Positions 55,811-64,000 of a DNA stretch of 64,000 nucleotides are shown here, in pieces (position 1 is the first letter of the stretch; each line of letters opens with the position of its first letter). The stretch spans positions 150,195,664-150,259,663 of the forward strand of contig JBOZIK010000001.1 in the NCBI GenBank assembly GCA_051453625.1, in the 5' to 3' direction. Position numbers and translations under genes: made by a program. Under the pieces are notes generated by a model. The model did not search any database. It was not told where the DNA came from and worked only from the letters and a program-made list of their open reading frames with translations. The DNA comes from Welwitschia mirabilis (lineage: Eukaryota; Gnetophyta; Gnetopsida; Welwitschiales).

Positions 55811-58800
55811 TTATTATATGCTTCTGGGTATCTAAATTTGAAAATATATCTTTTCATTATTAATTTCTATGATCTTATACAATATTTCCTGCGGTCTATG
55901 ACAATTCTCATCTAGATGCCAAATTGGATCCATCTTCCTATGAGCTATAATAATATCATTCTTGGAGGCTAATGGATGGATTTCTAAGATTGCATAATAA
56001 TCTTTCCATTTTGTGAATTACATACATGCATCATATTAGGCCTTCTCTATGTAATCCTGCTTTTCTAGCTCTAGCCGACTCTGCTATTCATTCTTTGTTT
56101 TTGAGTTTGAAACTCTTAAATCCAAATAAATGCTTTTCTCTTTCTTGAGGAAATCATTCCACTCTAGGGCCTTTCCCCATTGACATTTCCCCTCTACTAG
56201 CTCATCATCTCCTACTAAAATAATAACTTCTGATTTGAAAAACCTCCTCTTGATTCCTTTGTCCTCTCCATCTTTAGGTTACTCTTTGTGTATCTTAACG
56301 AGCACCTCCTTCATTGGCCATTCCATGTAAAAGAATCCCTCTAACTTCATGACACTCATTAACATTCTTCTTTCTAGTTCATCTTTGCTTAATGGGCTAT
56401 CTTAATTTTGATGATGATCTTAGACTAACTCTCCCACTAAGACTCACTACACTTTAGAGGATTCCCTTTTGTGTTATCCTTTTCATGTAGAAAACCTGCT
56501 TCTTGGGAGTTCCCTTCCTAAAGACTCCATTGTTTATTTTTGTTACTAGAAATTCTTTTATGCTTGCTTCTTAATTGGTGTCTATAATATCCTCCTATCA
56601 CATTAGCTTTTTCTCATGGATTGTCTTACTTAAAGTGCTTAACTAGATTTTGCTTTTGTTTATCTTGTAGGTGCTTCTTCAATTTACAAATAAGTCTTAA
56701 ATGCTTTTTATCAATCGTTTTCTAAGATTTCATTAAACAATTGTGGTAGATTCATTTTTATACTTTATTTTAATGTTAATAAGAAACTAAAATATATCCC
56801 CTTAACTTTAGAGTGTTTCCTTCATGAATAATATATCTATCCACAAAATCCATAGTCAAACCCTAGGGATTTTGCAAACTCTACTTTTTTTTATAGCCCC
56901 TTTCAGATTCTTTAACATGTTTTTCCTCAAAGAATCTATGTACATCAGCATGACCTATGAACTAGGAAAGAATCAAGCCTTTATCATCTCTTAATCTAAT
57001 AGCTTTAACTATCGGCTGAGGTGTTATGAAAAATATTCATCCTCATAAAACTAGTTTTACCTTACCTCTTTGATAAAGTTGAATTTCAAGTCCCCCTTTA
57101 AATATAGTAGTGGTACTCACACGATTTACTTTACTTTCTCCTAGATCTCTACATTATTCCTATTGACTCATACTATGAATGCTTCCCCATTAAGTGTAGG
57201 ATTTAGAATCTAAAAAACTTTCAAAAAATTGCCTTGGTCATGTCCTCTTTAATGTGTACCTGAGAATTAAAAGCTTGGATATTTCTAGTAAGCTAAATAA
57301 ATTCTAGCATAATTTTAAAAAACTTACCTATTGTGCTTAAAATCTATTCCCAAGAGATTTTCTAGCAGTTTCTATTTCATAATCCATTGGCAAATGGGCA
57401 TTCTCATAATAAGTTATTTATTGTTTCCTTTACTCTACATGTGCTGCATGCTTCTGGTACTCTTATACCACTACTTTAAAGCCTTACTATAGCTGATGCC
57501 TTATCCTCAATAATTAGCCACTTAAGAACCACATACTTATCTAACTTTCTGTTATTCCACATCTTGTCTAAAAGTTTATTCATTTTTTACATGTTTATTA
57601 GGCTATTTTTGGTGGAGACCCTTTTATTATTTAAAAGTTTGGTGTCCTTTTCCTTGTTAATCATGATCCTTATCTTGCTTGAGATTTTATTCCATTTATT
57701 CACGGATAAATTTACTACTTTATTCTCCCTATTAATATTATTTAATTCTCTATGGTAGTCCTTAAATCTAATGCTAACATGTATTTTGAGCTGCAATTTT
57801 ATCCTTCTTAATTTCAAAACTTTATTCAGACTCCTATCATATTAAAATTTTGAGGGTTAAAAGTGAATGTTCTCTCACCCAACTAATCAAGTAAATAGAC
57901 CTTCAAGTCTTTCTCAACCTCTACATAATGCTTTCCAAAAGGAGAAATTCCCCTCATACCCTCTTCTTCCTTATACTTTCTTTTAAATAGATTTTTCCAT
58001 GGGTTTTTATCCACTTCTAGTTTCAAGATAATCTTAACTTGAGCTTGGAATGTACTATCTTTAATATCCTATATATGCCATCCTCTAGATTTAACTAGTC
58101 TATCTCTTACTAAGCAATTACATGAAATGTAATACACCTTTTTATCCTAATTAGATGAAATTTTTAATAAGCTTATTTAAATTATCTTTTAGTTCTTCTA
58201 GTAACACTTCACTTGAAGCGCTATGTTTCAAAATGGCAAAGATGATAGAATTAGCTAAAATTATCTTTCTCTTGATTGAGAAGAAGATAGCATTCTAGGA
58301 GGTACATCTTTTTCCTACCTTTTGAATTAAGTCTTTCCAAGATGTAATGGTATTCCATCTGAAGGAAGGAATTATCAAGTATACATCCTTATCTTTACCT
58401 TTTTTAATTCCTAAAGTGCTCGTTATGCTTCACTATACACTTGTATAAGTATTAAATTAATAAAATCTACTCTTCTTCTAGCTTACTTCTAGTCTTGAAT
58501 CCTTTGCAAAATTCTCTACTCCCTTCTTGATTGCTTTGATTTATTGAATATTAGCTTTTGATAAGATGATCAAGTCATTCACAAAATGATTAGTTAGAAT
58601 CTTTATCCTATGCATAGACACCCCTTACCTCCTTATCTTATTATATGATCTTGCAACACATCAAAAATAACAATAAATAGATAGGATGAGAGGGGATTAT
58701 CCTACCTCAATTTCTTACCTATGTTAAAATGTTGATGTAATTCCTAGTTAAATTTTAAGATGAACTTTATCATTCTTTGAATTTGCATTATTATCTTAAC

Positions 58801-60535
58801 AAATTTATCTAACAATCCTTTGGTTTCTAGAATATGTTCAAGAAAACTCTAAGACATACTGTCATACACCTTTGTAATGTCTAGCTTTAATGTAAAGGCC
58901 TATTTCTTAGTCTTTTGTAAATAATGAAAGACCTCATGATTAAATATAACACAGTCGAGAATACTCCTTTTTTTCGAGAACCCTACTAATTAGGTTTCAT
59001 AATTATGATTAGCTAGGATCTAATTCTGCTAACTCACACTTTTGAGAATAGTCTTTACTACACATTGAAAACTTTGATGGATCTATAGCCTTGCATTTTC
59101 TTAGGTTGTGCACTCTTTGGTAACAGTATAACATGAGTATTATTCCATGTATAAGGGATGCTCCCTAGCTCTAAGGCCTTATTAAACACTTTTACCATTG
59201 TATACCCCCTAGTTTTCTAATATTTTCTAAAAACTTCTACTATCCACCTATCTAGACCCCAGCTTTTATTAAGATTCATTCACTTTAATAATTTGCAAAA
59301 TTCATCCCTATTCTTTTTTTAAAGGGAACTCATCTATCATAAAGGTTTCTATACAGTTGATAGATTTTCCACTCTGGATTCCACTTAAATCTCTTATAAG
59401 ATTTTAAAAAATGTATTTTGTACTTCTGTTTTATCATGGATTCTATCTTTTTTACCTTACAACTCTAATGGCATTAGTTTGCTTTTTTAAGTTTACCACT
59501 TTAAAGAAAAATATTAGATATTTATCTCCATTATTTAGTTAATTCATTTTTGCCCTTTGTTGCTAGTATTGTTATTCTTATTTTCTTATTCTATGCAGAT
59601 CCCATAATTTATTCTTTTCTTCTTCTTGCACATCTACTTCCTTTTCTTACTCTTTCTAAATTATTTTTATTTCATACTTCAACACTTGCTTTTCCTGGAA
59701 CTTTATCCCAAGGTTTTCTCCATTCCTTTATCTAATACTTTAACTTTTATAGATTCTGGTGTAAGTACATAATTGGATTGTCCTTGTCATGCTATTATTC
59801 ATGTTTTACATATTGACCTATTTCTTCTTCCTTCAAGTAGGCACTTTAAAATAAAAATGGAAGTTATTTATTTTTCTCCTCTCCTGTATCAGGAAATCTA
59901 TCTATGGTATAAACACCACCTACCATTCTCCATTAGAATCAAATCCCTTTTTTTTAGAAGCTTAGAGGATATTAGTACCCTTTCTATTCTAGACAAAATC
60001 CTAACTACACCCTCTCTTTTATTAGATCAAGTGAATTGTATTTACTAGATTAGCATATTTACTAGATTCAAATTATTTATTAGTCCTTCTAATTCTATTA
60101 CTCTTATATTCATCCACTTACTTTTACCTTGTTTTTTCCATTCATAGAGTGTTTAATTCAAATCACCTCTTAGGATGCATTATTGATTTCTTGCTTTTTC
60201 TTGGATTCTCTTCCACATCTTACTTTTTGGTTTGTTGTTTTAGGTTTTATAAACATTAATCAGCCAACATTCTTTTAATGTAATTATTTGTAATCATATG
60301 TTATTCTCAATTCTAATATAATCAATATTTTTTTATCATGGTAATAATAACCCTCATTGCACTATAACTAGGTACTTACTCTATATTCTGACTCTTTCTA
60401 AAGCTATTTCAACTATGTAACTTTTTTACTTTCATTTTCTAGAGAGAAACTATTTCAACTCAATAACTATTAATAAATTCCTATAAGGCTTTTTTTTAAG
60501 GCTACCTTTATATATTTAACATTTTAACTAATTAT
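55811..60535 (-). pseudogene. LINE 3 ORF2 remnant: endonuclease, RT, zf-RVT, J-domain
   Basis: The endonuclease start is a decayed *NVKYIKVALKKA. RT is the best preserved of the set: AFTLKLDITKVYDSMS*SFL then EHILETKGLL near 58880 (D..KAYD motif), and R*DNPLSSYLLLFLMCC near 58690 (RQGDPLSPYLF motif). The catalytic F-A-D-D region near 58560 reads FCE*LDHLI and is lost. zf-RVT: KYVVLKWLIIEDK, ACSTCRVKET and NNLL*ECPFANGL (C..C...EH.F..C.fA). Linker: FKSEVIILVGDDELVEGK, as in copy 2. The J-domain reads FTKWKDYYAILEIHPLASKN, then DIIIAHRKMDPIWHLDENC, then ILYKIIEINNEKIYF, without an internal stop or frameshift, shortly before the terminator. This clean J-domain is the strongest evidence that the domain was part of ORF2. 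Confidence 0.85.
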
Positions 60536-60899
60536 ATTCATTTGTGCTTCTTCTTAGGAGGCTTACTTATCATTTCTAGTGGGGTTTCGGTAATCCATTT
60601 GTTATGTTTTCAATTGTCTCCTTTTTTGCTATATCTGCTATACTTTTTCTTTTTATTTTATTCAATATTAATCACTTGGACTTAGATAACCTAATTCTAT
60701 TTTAGACTTCTCTAATTCTACTGAGTTACCGCTTGTAAAGGGAAAGAACCTATTTTCTCTATTTTTATTTATACCTTTTAACTATTTTATTTTGGATGGT
60801 AGTGCTTAACTGTGAAGCTTTTATAGTGTAGTCTCTTTTACTTTATTAACTTGATCTAATATCTTTTTTCTTTCCTTTGTCATTGTCAGTCTAACTACT

Positions 60900-61650
60900 A
60901 TCTTTAATTTTTCACTCCATCAAATTATTTGAAAGTCGTTTGCATCCTTATTAGATTTACATTCTTTAGTGATATGCCCTTATTTTTACCTCACTGACAC
61001 TATTTTATTTTATAGATCTTACTAGTATTCCCTTTTCTTCGACATTTCTTGTAGGACTTATCTCTCACTAAGGGATAGAACCTCTCCAAATGCCCTATCG
61101 CATTGTAGTAGAAACGTGGAGGATGAATATTCTCATACTCTACTTTAACTGATTCATACTTAACTATGTAAAATATCAAAATTTTAAAGCTTTCTCATTG
61201 ATTTAAGTTCAATATAGGCATAAAACCTTATAAGTGCCATTCTGATACCACTAAAGTTCATAGAGTATAACTTATATTAGTTTTTAAAATTTGGACATGA
61301 GGTCCCTAATGAATTCCTAGTTTTGTAGAGACAAACTTACTTCCCCCAGCTTTACCTAAATTGGTAGCTTTTGAATTTTTTTTTTTTAAAATCATCTCCT
61401 AGTCTTTACCAAGCTAAAGTGAGATGCATTACTTTGAAAAACGAGGATCTTGTTGTCATCATAAAATTTTTATTGTGGTCTAATTTAAATATAAATATAA
61501 TTGGCTCCTTTGTAAGAGTAAAAATTTGAACTGTGTTTACCCTCATCCATTTAATCACTGTACACTTCCTATTCGCTTCTATATTTGGATGCAGTATAGT
61601 GGATACAAAATAGCTTGTAATACCAATTCAAAGCATTCCTTCCACTACTA
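60900..61650 (-). pseudogene. LINE 3 ORF1 remnant (DUF4283-like plus CCHC)
   Basis: The minus strand reads VNTVQIFTLTKEPIIFIFKL near 61530, resembling the DUF4283 core. Near 61135-61040 it reads EYENIHPPRFYYNAIGHLER then FYPLVRDKSYKKCRRKG, the YE-x-LP..C..CG..GH....CP knuckle with Cys partly replaced. This mirrors ORF1 of copy 1b. Confidence 0.65.
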
Positions 61651-62049
61651 GAGAGTGTTTTGAGATTGTTTGAATCTTAAAACTATAATTTTCTTTAAAA
61701 AATTTCATAATAGGGGGTTCCATCATCATATGCTAAATAGGAGACATCTTCTCACTCCACATCCTTTAAAACTATAACCTTTCCATGCTAAACTTAAACT
61801 ATCTACACTTTTCTAAATCCATTCAAACCTTATCTTATCATATAATGCTTCCTCTACCGTATCTCCTCTAGATTTCTTGCTAAAGAACTTGACATCTAGA
61901 TCTTCTCACTCTCTACCTCACTATGCTATAATGTTACACACTGTGTGTCTTGATACTGTGATTCCTTGCACTTTAAGCCCTAACTCCTCTGTCTCCCTAA
62001 AATTTGATTTGACTTAAGATATGAAGTATATCTAATTTCAAGTTTTAAA

Positions 62050-63430
62050 AAAGGAGGCTTTTTATTCTAAGCATTAAAATATATGAAAAAAATTTAATAG
62101 AGAAAAAAAATTCTAAATAAATAATTATCTTAATTTTTAGAATGTAAAATTAAGCTTTTTAACATATCATAGAACACAACATGGAGCATAGCTTAATTTA
62201 ATAGTCTAGCTAAGGAATCTACTTTTAATTCTTCACTTTAAGATCACTAAATAGCTAGTATAGGTTTACTAACAACTTTAATCACACATTTCTATATCAT
62301 GCCTTAAGAAAGACCATCTTTAAGTTATGTGTCAAAGATTATAAATTGCATCTAATACCTCTTTTGCAAAATTCATACCCCTTGAGATGAGTTTATTTTA
62401 TTATTAATTAAGTTTATCCTTATTATAGCTTTTTTAATTTTTCAATGGTGAATTAAATTTAATTAATCTTTATTAATTTTAATTTATTATTTAACAACTA
62501 ATATTTACCCTGTCTTTATGAAATCTACCATGCTTTAGAATGTTAGTGGTACCATGGATCTAATGGCAATAGTATTTGAGTTGAGATATACAGCTTTTGT
62601 CAAAGATCAAATAACATAACATAAGCTATATAGTAAATATTGAGTATTAGTCCTTTATAATTAACTTGGTAATAATGAGGATCAAAGCTTGACTATTGAG
62701 AAATGAATGTTAAATATAACATTTATAGCCTTATATTTTATTAAAGGGTTAAATTATGAAATTCATACTATAATAGCCTTTGAAGAGACATCGAAGTAGT
62801 AGAGCAATGCTTTCATGACTTTATTGTTGTAGGTCTAATTCTTAAAAAGCTCTTTATTAAAAATTAAAAAAACTATAATTGAACTTTAAGTTGTTATATC
62901 CTAAATATTCAAATTTTATTTTATGACATTGATGCAATAACATGATTTTGTAATGGCTATTGAATTCTTTATTTAAGGAAATTACTTCATCTTTTATTTA
63001 TGTAAAGTTTGCACATGAACTATAAAAATATCTTAAGGATAACTTTTTTAAATTTAATGCTTTATGGATCCTTAAAAATTTAAAGGTAAGATATTATCTC
63101 TTCTCTAAGAACAAAATCTTAAAAAGAATAAATACTTCTCATGAATCGTCTTATCCCATTAATCAAACTCTTTCTTTGGTACTATAAAAGAACAAATAAT
63201 AAAAAGTTGGTATTAATAGCTCTCAATTTTAAATTATAAAGCATTTTTATCAAAGAAAGCATTAAATAATCAAGTTCAAGAGAAGAACCACATGATAATC
63301 AAGGGTTATGCAGAAATGATCAAGCATTAAAACATGACTATCCTACTTATAGTAAGTGTTGCTAGGTTAATCAAATCATACATAAGTGGTACAAGCTTCA
63401 TGAGTACTATAGCAATCTACTATTGTAAAA
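62050..63430. repeat. Tandem repeat unit B (about 1.36 kb)
   Basis: Followed directly by another unit. ATGGAGCATAGCTTAA at about 62181 recurs as ATAGAGCATAGTTCAA about 1355 bp later, and AAGTTATGTGTCAAA near 62322 as AAGTTATGTGTTAAA near 63676. Its second half matches copy A at 54480-55500. No coding or LTR signature was seen. Confidence 0.75.
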
Positions 63431-64000
63431 GTATTTAGAAAAGAGTATTCTTATTTTAAGAATTAAAATAAAAGAGAAAAAATAACTTAACTAAAATAAA
63501 AGAAGAATTATACTTAAATCAATCATAATACATCACATAGAGCATAGTTCAACTTAACAATCTAATCAAATAACATACTTTCAAGCCTTGTTTTTGAGAT
63601 TGCTAAATAACCAATCTATTTCCTTAGGACTTTAATTAGACATTTTTTGTCTTCTATCTTTAATAAGACCATTCTTAAGTTATGTGTTAAATAATATGAA
63701 TTATATCACACATCTTTTTTGCAAAATTTAGACTTTTTTAGATAAAAGTTAGTTTATTAAATTATTAAATTTAACTCTTGAGAAGTCTTTAAGTTTATAT
63801 TTGATAAAATGTAATACAACTAGTAATAAGTTTTAATAATAGCTCTAATAAGTTTTATACCTTCCATTCTCAAACTAAAATTTAATAATATTTTGTTAAA
63901 TGAATGATTAAAATCTTCTCAAAAACAAACACATGGAACATGACAAGTATTCTTACAGTCATCAACCTCCTAAGAAAGAAATTTATCTTTAATCAATCAA
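63431..64000. repeat. Tandem repeat unit C, cut by the window end
   Basis: It begins like unit B (ATTCTTATTTTAAGAATTAAA versus TTTTATTCTAAGCATTAAAA) and stays collinear to at least about 63770, beyond which the match is weak. The array probably continues beyond the window. Confidence 0.7.

Larger units (their letters stand above)
55811..61990 (-). mobile_element. LINE copy 3 with J-domain, near full length
   Basis: Minus-strand order matches copy 2: 5' region, DUF4283-like ORF1 (about 61610-61230), CCHC knuckle (about 61130-61040), endonuclease (from about 60535), reverse transcriptase (about 59300-58550), zf-RVT (about 57560-57350), linker, J-domain (56015-55830) and stop at about 55811-55816. 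The element lies between copies A and B of the 1.36-kb repeat, so it probably inserted into that array. A poly(A) tail was not clearly seen. Both boundaries are approximate. Confidence 0.8.

Noticed and set aside
59550-59735. Plus-strand frame with LFYADPII, resembling an RT Y-A-D-D box
   Set aside because: It lies opposite LINE 3 ORF2 on the wrong strand and lacks the second Asp and any flanking RT motif.
1-64000. CRISPR arrays, bacterial operons, ribosomal RNA or tRNA genes
   Set aside because: None seen. The regular repeats found lack unique spacers, and no cloverleaf or rRNA signature was recognised by eye.

Overview
The window looks like gene-poor, transposon-filled nuclear DNA from a land plant. 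The evidence is one intact plant-type UDP-glycosyltransferase (UGT) gene with a PSPG box, followed by more than 60 kb of decayed plant-style Copia, Ty3/Gypsy, LINE (L1-type) and Helitron sequence. The flanks are extremely AT-rich and CpG-poor, while the UGT gene is GC- and CpG-rich. Most lesions in the elements are transitions (TGG to TGA/TAG, CCN to CTN), as expected from long-term cytosine deamination of silenced DNA. Such a low-GC genome recalls what has been reported for the gymnosperm Welwitschia, but this is only a guess; the sequence itself supports no more than 'TE-rich vascular plant'.

Layout. 1-2 kb: UGT gene with a short promoter. 2-4 kb: featureless AT-rich DNA. 4-6.7 kb: a gag-only Copia element (minus strand) with short LTRs and a 19-bp minisatellite. 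6.8-19.4 kb: two head-to-tail copies of one LINE family (minus strand), separated by a 100-N gap and a Gypsy fragment. 21.7-22.2 kb: a 495-bp palindromic MITE-like element. 22.9-27.9 kb: a decayed Helitron (minus strand) with Rep and PIF1-type helicase regions. 28-34 kb: A-rich DNA, several small tandem repeats, a GT microsatellite and a less AT-rich unexplained segment. 36.1-37.3 kb: two related LTRs in tail-to-tail inverted orientation (long hairpin). 37.3-44.1 kb: an LTR-complete Ty3/Gypsy element (plus strand) with a decayed tRNA-Asp-type primer site. 45-51 kb: a LINE with poly(A) tail (minus strand). 52.2-53.6 kb: a retroposon-like poly(A) unit and a Copia 5' end (plus strand). 54.5-64 kb: copies of an approximately 1.36-kb repeat flanking another LINE (minus strand).

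The most notable observation is that all four LINE copies carry, at the very C-terminal end of ORF2, a recognisable DnaJ-type J-domain (pattern DYyxIL...AHRK...H-x-D-K-N...EIN). In two copies the preceding order is endonuclease, reverse transcriptase, zf-RVT, linker, J-domain. I know of no described LINE lineage with this architecture, and its recurrence in independently diverged copies argues against chance. All copies have lost the proline of the HPD motif.

Only the UGT gene appears functional. Everything else is fossil mobile DNA and is annotated as remnants.
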